Positions 8,195 through 15,004 of a DNA stretch of 16,734 bases are shown here, one piece after another. Below the pieces are notes generated by a model, which was not told where the DNA came from, did not search any database, and saw nothing but the letters and a program-made list of their open reading frames with translations. Position 1 is the first letter of the stretch. Each line of letters starts with the position of its first letter. The position numbers and the translations under genes are program-made. Source of the stretch: an uncultured Verrucomicrobiota bacterium (lineage in GTDB: Bacteria > Verrucomicrobiota > Verrucomicrobiia > Chthoniobacterales > SZAS-18); the NCBI GenBank assembly GCA_937873255.1, contig CALMVM010000608.1:818-17551 (forward strand), in the 5' to 3' direction.

Positions 8195-9898
8195 ATGCGC
8201 CTCACGCCCTACCTCCACGCCCGGGTGCGCTCGATCACCGGGGTCGTCATCGGACTGTACGTCACGATGCACCTCTGCAACCACGCGCTCGGGTTGATCT
8301 CGCTCGACGCCCAGGAAGGGGCGCGCCCGTACGTGATGGCGCTCTGGCATTCGCCGGTCGGCCAGATTTTGCTCTACGGCAGCCTCGCGGCACACGCCGC
8401 CTGCGCGTTGATTTCCCTCGCCCGGCGGCGGGAATTCCACCTTCCGGCTTGGCAATGGGCGCAACTCCTTTTCGGCCTGGCGATCCCGTACCTGCTACTC
8501 GGCCACATCGTCAACACGCGCGGCACCCGCATCCTGACGGGCATCGACATCAATTACCCTTACGAAATCGCCAACCTGTGGGTCGATCCGTTGACGCGCG
8601 CGCGGCAGATTCTACTCGTCGGCCTAGTCTGGGGGCATTTCGTCGCCGGTCTGCATTTCTGGCTGCGCTTCCACGGGTGGTATCGGCGCGCGTTCCCGTT
8701 CGCGCTGCTTTTCTATGTGCTCGTGCCGGCCGCCGCGCTGCTCGGATTCGCGGAGGTGGGCATGACGATGACCGCCCGCGCGCGCACCGATCCCGCGTGG
8801 CTGGCGAGCATGAAATCGCTCGGCGTGCCGTCCGATCCCGGCCGGGCGGCGTTGCGCGCGGGATTGCGGCAATGGGCGGGCGTCGGGTGGCTCGGCCTGG
8901 TCGGCGTCGTCTTCATCGTGGCGCAGATCCGTCATTGGCTGGGCCGGCGGCACCGCTTCCGCGTCACGTACCCGGAGCATCTCTCGGTGGAAGCAACCCT
9001 CGGCATGTCCGTGCTGGAGGTCAGCCAGAGGGCGCACCGGCCGCACGTCTCGGTGTGCGGGGGACGGGCGCGCTGCACGACGTGCCGGGTGCGCGTGGAG
9101 GGGACCGACGGCGCGCTGCCGCCTCCGGGCAAGCTGGAAGCCGACGCGCTGGCCCGCATCGGTGCGCCGCTCGACCTGCGGCTGGCGTGCCAGTTGCGGC
9201 CGGTCGCCGACCTCGCCGTGGATCCGCTGCTGCATCCCCGGCTGGCGTTCACGGCGCACACGCGGGCGGCGCGCGGCGGCAGGGAATTCGGCGAGGAGCG
9301 CCACCTGACGATCCTCTTCGTCGATTTGCGCGGGTCCACGCGGCTGGCGGAAGCGCGTCTGCCGTACGACGTGGTGTTCATCCTCAACCATTACTTTGCC
9401 GCGCTGGCCGGGGCGGTGGACCGCGCCGGGGGGCATTATTCGAGCTTCACGGGCGACGGGCTGATGGCGATGTTCGGGTTGGAGGACGCCACCGGCCACG
9501 GCGCGGAGGCGGCGCTCCTCTGCGCGCGGGACATGCTCGGAGAGGTCGGCGCGATCAACCGGCGGCTGGCGTCCGAACTCGCCGAGCCGTTGGTGGTGGG
9601 CATCGGCCTGCACACGGGTCCGGCGATTGTCGGGCTGATGGGGCCGCCCAAGGCACCGTTCCTCTCCGCGCTCGGCGACACGGTGAACACCGCCGCGCGA
9701 CTGGAAAGCGCCACGAAGGAACTCCGCGCGCCGGTCGTCGTCTCGCGCGACACGCTCCACGCGGCCGGCCTGACGATTGACGAGAATTGCCACGAACTGG
9801 CCCTGCGCGGGCGCACAGGGAAACTTCCCGTCTACGCGCTTTCGCTGGAAGATCTGCGCGCGATGGAAGGCGGCCGCGCAACGGCGGCCCTAGCTTGA
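8195..9898 (+). CDS. Class III adenylate/guanylate cyclase with haem-type six-helix anchor and 2Fe-2S ferredoxin domain
   Basis: A 567-residue membrane cyclase built from three modules. Residues 1-250 contain about six helices and resemble the cytochrome b anchor of succinate dehydrogenase (LYVTMHLCNHALGLISL); His26/His30, His67, His104 and His148/His154 are candidate haem ligands. Residues ~255-345 are a ferredoxin domain with Cys288-x5-Cys294-x2-Cys297 and Cys332. Residues ~370-550 are the catalytic domain, with metal-binding Asp377 (FVDLRGS) and Asp421 (FTGDGLMA) and the Asn/Arg pair in GDTVNTAARLE. The same layout is known from Sinorhizobium meliloti CyaC, a quinone-responsive adenylate cyclase, so a redox-sensing role is likely. 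The usual purine-selecting Lys and Thr/Asp positions appear to be Ser here (SFTGD and LSALGD), so ATP versus GTP preference is open. There is no Shine-Dalgarno. The 3' end overlaps the convergent amidase gene by nine bases. Confidence 0.92.
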   Translation: MRLTPYLHARVRSITGVVIGLYVTMHLCNHALGLISLDAQEGARPYVMALWHSPVGQILLYGSLAAHAACALISLARRREFHLPAWQWAQLLFGLAIPYLLLGHIVNTRGTRILTGIDINYPYEIANLWVDPLTRARQILLVGLVWGHFVAGLHFWLRFHGWYRRAFPFALLFYVLVPAAALLGFAEVGMTMTARARTDPAWLASMKSLGVPSDPGRAALRAGLRQWAGVGWLGLVGVVFIVAQIRHWLGRRHRFRVTYPEHLSVEATLGMSVLEVSQRAHRPHVSVCGGRARCTTCRVRVEGTDGALPPPGKLEADALARIGAPLDLRLACQLRPVADLAVDPLLHPRLAFTAHTRAARGGREFGEERHLTILFVDLRGSTRLAEARLPYDVVFILNHYFAALAGAVDRAGGHYSSFTGDGLMAMFGLEDATGHGAEAALLCARDMLGEVGAINRRLASELAEPLVVGIGLHTGPAIVGLMGPPKAPFLSALGDTVNTAARLESATKELRAPVVVSRDTLHAAGLTIDENCHELALRGRTGKLPVYALSLEDLRAMEGGRATAALA

Positions 9899-10813
9899 AA
9901 AAATGCCCTTCGGCAACGCTGCTGTGACCGTGACCACCCCGCCGTTGACCACCTGACTCAGACGCAACGACAAGGTTGCGCTGCACAGCACGTAGGCGTT
10001 CTCGGGCGTCATGCCCCAACGCTCCGCGATGAAATCGACCGCGCGCGAGGTCGCCGTCGCGGCGGCCCGGAGCGGATCGGTGCCCGGCTCGATGAACAAC
10101 CATTCACCCGCCGACGCCATCGACGGACGCGCGGGCGTTTCTGCCATCGGCGCGGTCAGCGCGAAATCCCGCCGTACCTTGAACCGCAGGCTCACGTCGG
10201 CGGGGCATTCGATGCCGTTGAGACACACCTCGCCGTCGCCCTGCGCGGCGTGAATATCTCCCGTGGAAAACAACGCGCCCGGCCGCATCACGGGGAGATA
10301 GAGCGTCGCCCCGCGCGTCAGGTCGCGCACGTCGAGATTGCCGCCGAACGGACCCGGCGGCCGGGTGGGAAAATCACCGTCCGCCGCCGGAGCCACGCCC
10401 ATCACACCGCAAAACGGCCGCAGGGGGACCCGTGCCGGGGTCAGCGAGTCGGACCATTCGTTTTCCAGCTTCCAGATAAACAGGTGCGGCGCGCGAAAGC
10501 GTTCGCGCAGCAGGCCCAATCCATCCACGATGCTCGACCAGCCCCAGCCGCCGTGGCGGATGTCGAGCACGTCGATCTGGAGCACGTCGCCCGGCCGCGC
10601 TTCCTCGACGAACACCGGCCCCGTCAGCGCATGGATGCGCGCGCGGTCGATGCGCAAAAAATCGGCGAGCTTCGATTGCGGCGTGACCTGTCCATCGCTC
10701 GAATCGCGGCAGCGGAAATGCACCGTGTCGCCCGAGCGGATCGTCAACGCGGCCGGCAGGGCGGCGTTCCAGCGGTGGTGGATGGCTTCCTCGCCCAGCG
10801 AATGTTCGGCCAT
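9890..10813 (-). CDS. Acetamidase/formamidase family protein
   Basis: A 307-residue cytoplasmic protein of the FmdA/AmdA family, which hydrolyses short amides such as formamide or acetamide to ammonia and the acid. Recognisable segments are RSGDTVHF near residue 30, ARPGDVLQIDVLDI (~72-85), FCGVMGVAP, GPFGGNLDVRDL (~150-160), and the signature FSTGDIHAAQGDGEV followed by a conserved Glu/Cys segment. The length is typical of the family. It starts 10 nt after the prmC stop on the same strand, so the two are probably cotranscribed; the functional link is not obvious. No Shine-Dalgarno is visible. The stop codon lies within the last codons of the convergent cyclase gene, with no terminator between them. 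The precise substrate cannot be told from sequence. Confidence 0.92.
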   Translation of the reverse strand: MAEHSLGEEAIHHRWNAALPAALTIRSGDTVHFRCRDSSDGQVTPQSKLADFLRIDRARIHALTGPVFVEEARPGDVLQIDVLDIRHGGWGWSSIVDGLGLLRERFRAPHLFIWKLENEWSDSLTPARVPLRPFCGVMGVAPAADGDFPTRPPGPFGGNLDVRDLTRGATLYLPVMRPGALFSTGDIHAAQGDGEVCLNGIECPADVSLRFKVRRDFALTAPMAETPARPSMASAGEWLFIEPGTDPLRAAATATSRAVDFIAERWGMTPENAYVLCSATLSLRLSQVVNGGVVTVTAALPKGIFSS

Positions 10814-10823
10814 GGAAAGCGCG

Positions 10824-11666
10824 TCAGGTTTTCATCGCGAAGGCGAAGCGTTCGACCTCCTGATAGTCGCGGACGCTTTCCACGTTGGAAAACCCCGCGT
10901 CGGTCAACAGCGTGTTCACAGCGGCGGCCTGGTCGTGGCCGATTTCCAGCGCGATCCGGCCGCCGGGCGCGAGGCGTTCGTGCGCCTCCGTGACGCATCG
11001 GGCGACAACGGCGAGGCCGTCCGCCCCGCCGTCGAGCGCGATCATCGGGTCGTGCTGAACCTCGCGCGCGAGCCCGGCGATGTCGCCCGTGGGAATGTAC
11101 GGCAGATTGGCGGCGACGAGGTCGAACGGCCCGGGGCACGTCGCCAGCAGATCGCCCTGGCGGAGTTCCACGCGTTCGGTCAACCCGAGTTTGGCGGCGT
11201 TGTCGCGGGCCAGGCGCAGGGCGTTGCCCGAACGGTCCACGGCCTGCACGCGCGCGTTGGGGCGTTCGGCGGCGAGCGTCAACGCGATGATCCCCGAGCC
11301 CGTGCCCACGTCGATGCAGCGGGCGTCGTCGGGTAGCGGAAATTTGAGGATGAGTTCGACGAAGCGTTCGGTTTCCGGCCGGGGAACGAGCGCGCGGCGG
11401 TCGCAGAAGAATTCGCGTCCGTGGAACTCGACCGTGCCGAGCAAATGCTGGAGCGGCTCGCCCTGCGAACGGCGCTTGACGAAGTCGCGCAGGGTGTCGA
11501 GTTCGTGGTCGCTGAGCGGCCGGTCGAAGACCATGTAGAGGTCCATCCGCCGCTTGATGCCCAGGACGTGGGCGAGCAGCAGATCGATGTTGAGCCGCGG
11601 GCTCTCGACGCCCCGGTCCGCGAAGTATTTCGCGGTGGATTCGAGGACGGCAAGAACGGTTTTCAC
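10824..11666 (-). CDS. prmC: Peptide chain release factor N5-glutamine methyltransferase PrmC
   Basis: A 280-residue SAM-dependent methyltransferase that methylates the glutamine of the GGQ motif in release factors. An N-terminal helical domain (1-75) is followed by the conserved EFHGREFFCDRRALVPRPETE region (80-100), the SAM motif DVGTGSGIIAL (119-129) and the substrate motif at 187-190. That motif reads NLPY rather than the usual NPPY. The GTG at 11666 is chosen as start because the protein then begins MKTVLAVLES and has normal family length; a longer frame from a TTG at 11774 adds 36 unlike residues and would overlap the divergent gene. Its usual partner prfA lies upstream on the same strand but is separated by a 1.36-kb block of plus-strand genes. 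The amidase gene follows by 10 nt. Confidence 0.93.
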   Translation of the reverse strand: MKTVLAVLESTAKYFADRGVESPRLNIDLLLAHVLGIKRRMDLYMVFDRPLSDHELDTLRDFVKRRSQGEPLQHLLGTVEFHGREFFCDRRALVPRPETERFVELILKFPLPDDARCIDVGTGSGIIALTLAAERPNARVQAVDRSGNALRLARDNAAKLGLTERVELRQGDLLATCPGPFDLVAANLPYIPTGDIAGLAREVQHDPMIALDGGADGLAVVARCVTEAHERLAPGGRIALEIGHDQAAAVNTLLTDAGFSNVESVRDYQEVERFAFAMKT

Positions 11667-11726
11667 GGGGAACGCGCAGCTTGGCCCAAACGTGCGGCGA
11701 ACGCAAAGGGGCTTTGCAGCCGTGGC

Positions 11727-11755
11727 TTGCCCGGGAAAGGATTTTCCGTTAATGA
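11727..11755 (+). promoter_or_regulatory. Possible sigma70-type promoter for the Uma2 gene
   Basis: TTGCCC (11727-11732) and TAATGA (11750-11755) are separated by 17 bp and lie 18 bp before the Uma2 start, inside the 107-bp divergent spacer with prmC. The -10 match is poor, so this is only a candidate. Confidence 0.25.
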
Positions 11756-11773
11756 ATCGGAGAAAGTCCTCCA

Positions 11774-12379
11774 ATGAGCATCAAGGCGTTTTCAACGGGT
11801 TATGTGACGGTGGAAGAATATCTTGCCGACGAGGAGTTGAGCGAGACCAAGCACGAGTATCTCGGCGGCGTGGTCCACGCCATGTCCGGCGCGGCTGAAC
11901 CGCATATCATCATTGAGGGAAATCTCGCTGGGATGCTCTACATACGCCTGCGCGGAAAACGTTGTCGGCCCTTTGGCGGAAACATGAAAGCGCTCCTTCA
12001 TCCCCAGCCCACCGGGCGTGCTTACTACTATTACCCGGATGCGATGATCGCTTGCGATCCAACGGATACGGGCCACGGTTGGCGAGAACGGCCGGCGGTG
12101 CTTTTTGAAATCGCCTCGGAGAGCACCCGCCAGATCGATGAACGGGAGAAGCGTTTTGCTTATCTTCAACTTGCGAGCTTGGAAGCCTATGTGCGGATCG
12201 AGCAGGATCGTCCCGAAGTCATTCTGGAGCACCGTACCTTGGAAGGCTGGCGGCTCGAACGCCTCGTTGGCCTGGAGGCCGTCGTCCGCCTGCCTTCCAT
12301 CGGGATCGACCTGCCGCTCGTGGACCTTTACGAAGGCGTGACGTTCCCATCTCTTCCGGACCCACCGGCCGGGGAGTAA
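11774..12379 (+). CDS. Uma2 family endonuclease-like protein (DUF820)
   Basis: A 201-residue member of the Uma2/DUF820 family, which has a PD-(D/E)XK nuclease fold but no firmly established cellular role. Seen are the N-terminal VTVEEYLADEELSETKHEYLGG-type start, Pro88-Asp89 (YYPDAMIACDP), Glu112-x2-Ser115 (FEIASEST), and the EKRFAYLQLASLEAYV helix (125-140) that normally follows. The length is typical. A GGAG lies 11 bases before the ATG, a loose spacing. Its codons end in A or T clearly more often than those of neighbouring genes (ATT, GTT, CTT, TAT are common), which suggests recent acquisition; these genes are often present in many copies and may spread horizontally. It sits in the block that separates prfA from prmC, and its stop is followed in the same frame by an alcohol dehydrogenase remnant. 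Confidence 0.9.
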   Translation: MSIKAFSTGYVTVEEYLADEELSETKHEYLGGVVHAMSGAAEPHIIIEGNLAGMLYIRLRGKRCRPFGGNMKALLHPQPTGRAYYYYPDAMIACDPTDTGHGWRERPAVLFEIASESTRQIDEREKRFAYLQLASLEAYVRIEQDRPEVILEHRTLEGWRLERLVGLEAVVRLPSIGIDLPLVDLYEGVTFPSLPDPPAGE

Positions 12380-12391
12380 TCGCGCGCCATA

Positions 12392-12646
12392 TACCGCACG
12401 AGCGTGGCGGGGTCGATCATCGGCGGGATCAATGAGACGCAGGAAGTGCTCGGTTTCTGCGCGGAACACCACGTCGCGCTGGACATCCAGATCATCCCGA
12501 CCCAGCGGATCAACGACGCGTACAAGCACGTGATCGACGGCGACGTGCGCTTCCGCTACGTCATCGACATGGCGTCGCCGGCGGAGGACGCGGCGGAGTC
12601 ATTCCTTGTTTCCAGCGGACGGGCCGGTACGCTGGCGGCACGATGA
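12392..12646 (+). pseudogene. C-terminal remnant of a zinc-dependent alcohol dehydrogenase
   Basis: The frame reads RTSVAGSIIGGINETQEVL, then FCAEHHVALDIQIIPTQRIN and VRFRYVIDMAS, which matches the last ~65 residues of the YjgB/cinnamyl-alcohol-dehydrogenase group of medium-chain dehydrogenases. The catalytic zinc domain and the nucleotide-binding core, about 280 residues, are absent. The normal end, after VIDMAS plus one residue, is lost too, and the frame continues about 24 residues to a TGA at 12644-12646. It begins right after the Uma2 stop codon, in the same frame. The only nearby starts (GTG 12404) lack a ribosome binding site. It is best read as a deletion scar left when the upstream DNA was replaced. 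Confidence 0.82.
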
Positions 12647-13008
12647 GTAAACCCCTCCTCCGATGGGCGTGCGGCCTGACCGCGTTCTGGCTGGTGCTCG
12701 CGCCCGCCAGCGTCCGCGCGCAAAATCAGCAGGAGATGAACCGGCAGGCCGAACAGGAATTCAACGCGGCCGACGCCGAGTTGAACAAGGTCTACAAGCA
12801 ACTCTCCGGCAAAATGGAAGGGCCGGACCTGGAGGAACTCAAGGCGGCGCAACGTCTCTGGGTGCAGTTCCGCGACGCGCAGGCGAAATACGAAGCCGAT
12901 CTCGGCGCGCGGGGCGGTTTGCTGTACCCGACGATCTACCGTGGAACGCGCGCCGCCCTGACCAAGGCGCGCACCGCCGGACTCAGGAAAATCCTCAAGG
13001 GCGACTGA
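12643..13008 (+). CDS. Small secreted LprI/DUF1311 family protein
   Basis: A 121-residue protein with a signal peptide (cleavage likely after VRAQ, near residue 26) and a DUF1311/LprI-type helical domain: AELNKVYKQLSGKM, then LKAAQRLWVQFRDAQAKYEAD, and a final LTKARTAGLRKIL. LprI of Mycobacterium tuberculosis inhibits lysozyme, but most family members are uncharacterised periplasmic proteins. Members usually have conserved cysteines (RDAEC-type and a later one); here the mature part has none, so no disulphide can form. Its ATG overlaps the stop of the dehydrogenase remnant. The Shine-Dalgarno is weak. It converges on prfA with only 18 bp between the stops and no terminator. Confidence 0.82.
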   Translation: MSKPLLRWACGLTAFWLVLAPASVRAQNQQEMNRQAEQEFNAADAELNKVYKQLSGKMEGPDLEELKAAQRLWVQFRDAQAKYEADLGARGGLLYPTIYRGTRAALTKARTAGLRKILKGD

Positions 13009-13026
13009 CGCGGATTTTCATCCGGC

Positions 13027-14109
13027 TCACGTCGCCAGCGTGGCGGCGGCGAGGCGTTCCTCCATGTCCTGCGTCTGGAGCGAACCGATCATCTCGCCCA
13101 AGTCACCCTCCACGAAGCGGTCGAGATTGTAGAGCGTCAGGTTGATGCGGTGGTCGGTGACGCGGTTTTGCGCGTAGTTGTACGTGCGGATTTTTTCCTC
13201 GCGTCCGCCGCTGCCGATCTGGCTCTTGCGATGGGCGCTGTACTTCGCTTCTTCCTCGGCCTGTTTGCGTTCGAGCAAGCGTGCGCGCAGGATGCTGAGC
13301 GCTTTTTCCTTGTTCTTGATCTGGCTGCGGCCGTCCTGGCAGCGCACGATGGTCCCGGTGGGGATGTGCATCACCTGCACGGCGCTGTCCGTCGTGTTGA
13401 CCCCCTGCCCTCCCGGACCGCCGGCGCGGCAGACCTCGACGCGGATTTCGTCGGGTTTGAGTTCGAGTTCGACCTCCTCCGCCTCGGGCAACACGGCCAC
13501 CGTCGCCGTGGAAGTATGGATGCGCCCCTGCGCCTCGGTCGCGGGCACGCGCTGGACGCGGTGGACCCCGCTCTCGTAACGCAGCCGCCGGAACACCGAC
13601 TCGCCGGAAACGCGGAAGATCACTTCCTTCAGCCCGCCCAACTCCGACGTGCTGGAATCCATCGGCTCGATCTTCAGCCCGATGCCCTCCACATAGCGCG
13701 TGTACATCCGAAAAAGATCGGCCGCGAATAACGCCGCCTCGCTGCCGCCGGTGCCGGCGCGGATCTCGACGATGGCGTCGCGGTCCTCGTTGGGGTCGGG
13801 CGGCAACAGCGCGAGCTGGATGGCGCGGTCCAGACGGACGAGTTCGGCGTCGAGAACAGGCAATTCCTCGGCGGCCATCGCGGCCAGTTCGGCGTCGGCG
13901 TCGCTCCTAGCGAGGGCGGCGTTTTCCTCGCGCTGGGCGGCAGCCTTGTTGCGCGCGTCCCAACTATCGAGCAGCGTCTTGAGCTGCGCATGTTCGCGCA
14001 TCGCGGCACGGGCGCGCTGGGGATGGTTGAAAATCGCGGGGTCGGCGATGGCGTTGTCCAGTTCGCGGAAACGCTCGGCCTTTTTGGCGATGATCGGGCG
14101 GAGATCCAT
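13027..14109 (-). CDS. prfA: Peptide chain release factor 1
   Basis: A 360-residue RF1, which ends translation at UAA and UAG. The stop-codon recognition tripeptide Pro189-Ala190-Thr191 ([13 protein letters not shown]) identifies it as RF1 rather than RF2, and the catalytic GGQ is at 233-235, the same position as in E. coli. The residue after GGQ is Gly ([14 protein letters not shown]), where most RF1 proteins have His; I recall this form from PVC-group bacteria. The helical N-terminal domain (1-105) and the C-terminal [16 protein letters not shown] segment are complete. The ATG at 14109 gives the normal family start [17 protein letters not shown]; the frame extends 12 codons further only to a TTG. 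No clear Shine-Dalgarno. It follows rpmE but is separated from it by a terminator hairpin, so it probably has its own promoter or relies on readthrough. Confidence 0.96.
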   Translation of the reverse strand: MDLRPIIAKKAERFRELDNAIADPAIFNHPQRARAAMREHAQLKTLLDSWDARNKAAAQREENAALARSDADAELAAMAAEELPVLDAELVRLDRAIQLALLPPDPNEDRDAIVEIRAGTGGSEAALFAADLFRMYTRYVEGIGLKIEPMDSSTSELGGLKEVIFRVSGESVFRRLRYESGVHRVQRVPATEAQGRIHTSTATVAVLPEAEEVELELKPDEIRVEVCRAGGPGGQGVNTTDSAVQVMHIPTGTIVRCQDGRSQIKNKEKALSILRARLLERKQAEEEAKYSAHRKSQIGSGGREEKIRTYNYAQNRVTDHRINLTLYNLDRFVEGDLGEMIGSLQTQDMEERLAAATLAT

Positions 14110-14145
14110 TGAGGCAAGATTCAGGGGGAGAACACGGCAAAACAA

Positions 14146-14177
14146 AACGGTGGGAGCGCATGGACGCTCCCACCGTT
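14146..14177 (-). terminator. Intrinsic terminator after rpmE
   Basis: A perfect 13-bp stem pairs 14146-14158 with 14165-14177 around a six-base loop. On the minus strand it is followed by TTTTGTTTTG, so it should stop or reduce transcription leaving rpmE before it reaches prfA. Confidence 0.85.
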
Positions 14178-14199
14178 GCGGAAAATCAGGCTGGAAAAG

Positions 14200-14424
14200 C
14201 TAGCTGCGCTTGCGCGCGAGGCCGCCGGCGGTGCCGAAGCGGCGGGAGAATTTCTCGATGCGCCCGGCCGTGTCGATGAACTTCTGTTCACCGGTGAAAA
14301 ACGGGTGGCAGCCCGCGCAGATGCCGATCTGGAGATCCTTGCGGGTGGAACGGGTGTGATAAACCTTGCCGCAGGCGCAGGAGATCGTGGTCGCGTTGTA
14401 GTTGGGATGGATATTCTCTCTCAT
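14200..14424 (-). CDS. rpmE: 50S ribosomal protein bL31, zinc-binding form
   Basis: A 74-residue large-subunit ribosomal protein. It starts MRENIHPNYNATT and carries the four zinc-binding cysteines of the C+ form (Cys16-x-Cys18 and Cys36-x2-Cys39), followed by HPFFTGEQKFIDTAGRIEKFSRRFG, typical of bL31. A strong Shine-Dalgarno (GGAGG, complement of 14433-14437) fixes the ATG at 14424. A small hairpin with an alternative partner lies directly upstream of that site and could regulate translation. The terminator at 14146-14177 follows the gene. It is the first member of the rpmE-prfA-prmC group often found together. Confidence 0.96.
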   Translation of the reverse strand: MRENIHPNYNATTISCACGKVYHTRSTRKDLQIGICAGCHPFFTGEQKFIDTAGRIEKFSRRFGTAGGLARKRS

Positions 14425-14439
14425 GGAAGTCGCCTCCGG

Positions 14440-14468
14440 CAGGGACTGATTTCCCTGTATTGAAGGGA
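14440..14468 (-). promoter_or_regulatory. Candidate structured leader of rpmE with alternative pairings
   Basis: On the minus strand the leader reads TCCCT, then AGGGA, then TCCCT, directly followed by the rpmE Shine-Dalgarno. The central AGGGA (14452-14456) can pair with the downstream copy as a 6-bp hairpin (14440-14445 with 14452-14457) touching the ribosome binding site, or with the upstream copy (14464-14468). Such mutually exclusive pairings are seen in ribosomal protein leaders, and leaders for L31 are known in several phyla. The stems are short, so this is tentative. Confidence 0.35.
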
Positions 14469-14546
14469 CGAATAGCATCGTGCAAAAACCGCGGAAAGCA
14501 AGTGCGTCGTTCATTCCGCTCCGAGCCCCGGCTGCGGGACGCCAGA

Positions 14547-14765
14547 TCAAAAATTGGTGGCGAGAATCTCCACGCTGTTCCGGGCGCGTTCCATGAAGCG
14601 AGCCGCCTTCCGGATGCGTTGAGCCTGCTTCCTGAGTCGGGCATCCCTCTTCGCCGCACCGGGTGGCATCCCCGCTCCGAGCTGCGTCATCAGGAAGCAG
14701 GTCCGCAGCTTGCCCGCAATGATGGACGTGAACGGCTGGCCATCGAGCGGGTTATAAAAAATCAT
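14547..14765 (-). CDS. Small hypothetical protein, translationally coupled to its upstream neighbour
   Basis: A 72-residue protein of unknown function. The N-terminal half, [20 protein letters not shown] then [10 protein letters not shown], looks conserved in style: a beta strand and the NPLDG turn, then a hydrophobic strand ending MTQLG. I have a weak impression that longer bacterial proteins begin this way and continue into a nucleotide-binding fold, so this could be a shortened member; that is memory, not evidence. The C-terminal half (residues 33-65) is very basic, with about ten Arg/Lys, and predicted helical. The ATG overlaps the previous gene's stop (ATGA), and AGGAAG lies at good spacing before it, so coupled translation is likely. 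The gene lies 122 bp upstream of rpmE. Confidence 0.65.
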   Translation of the reverse strand: MIFYNPLDGQPFTSIIAGKLRTCFLMTQLGAGMPPGAAKRDARLRKQAQRIRKAARFMERARNSVEILATNF

Positions 14766-14926
14766 GGTCGCTTCCTGGCCAGGGGGATTCCCTTGTATGG
14801 TCCCGCCGTGACCTTCTGCGCAACGATCCGACCCTCCGCGCGGTCGATTTTGATGTATTTGCCGCTGCGTGGATTCTTCGTCTGCACCAGATCGTGTTTT
14901 TTCGTCGCGCTTGCCATTGCCATCAT
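14762..14926 (-). CDS. Very small basic hypothetical protein (54 residues)
   Basis: A 54-residue basic protein, unrecognised by name, with the core [20 protein letters not shown] and [17 protein letters not shown]. The alternation of strands and turns ([20 protein letters not shown]) suggests a small beta hairpin fold. It is supported as a gene by the ATGA overlap with the next gene, by the clean protein-like sequence, and by its place directly opposite the divergent tdh promoter region. Three in-frame ATGs (14926, 14923, 14917) are possible and no Shine-Dalgarno separates them. Function unknown; I would not exclude an RNA-binding or toxin-antitoxin-like role but see nothing that proves it. 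Confidence 0.6.
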   Translation of the reverse strand: MMAMASATKKHDLVQTKNPRSGKYIKIDRAEGRIVAQKVTAGPYKGIPLARKRP

Positions 14927-15004
14927 TTCTACGAGAGATTTCCCGGGCTCGCAAGCCCGCCCCGTGCGCCCCAGCGTTGGCGGTGCTATCTTTTCTCCTC
15001 CCTT

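Noticed and set aside
10824..11774. A longer PrmC starting at TTG 11774
   Set aside because: The extra 36 residues do not match the family, and it would remove the whole spacer to the divergent Uma2 gene.
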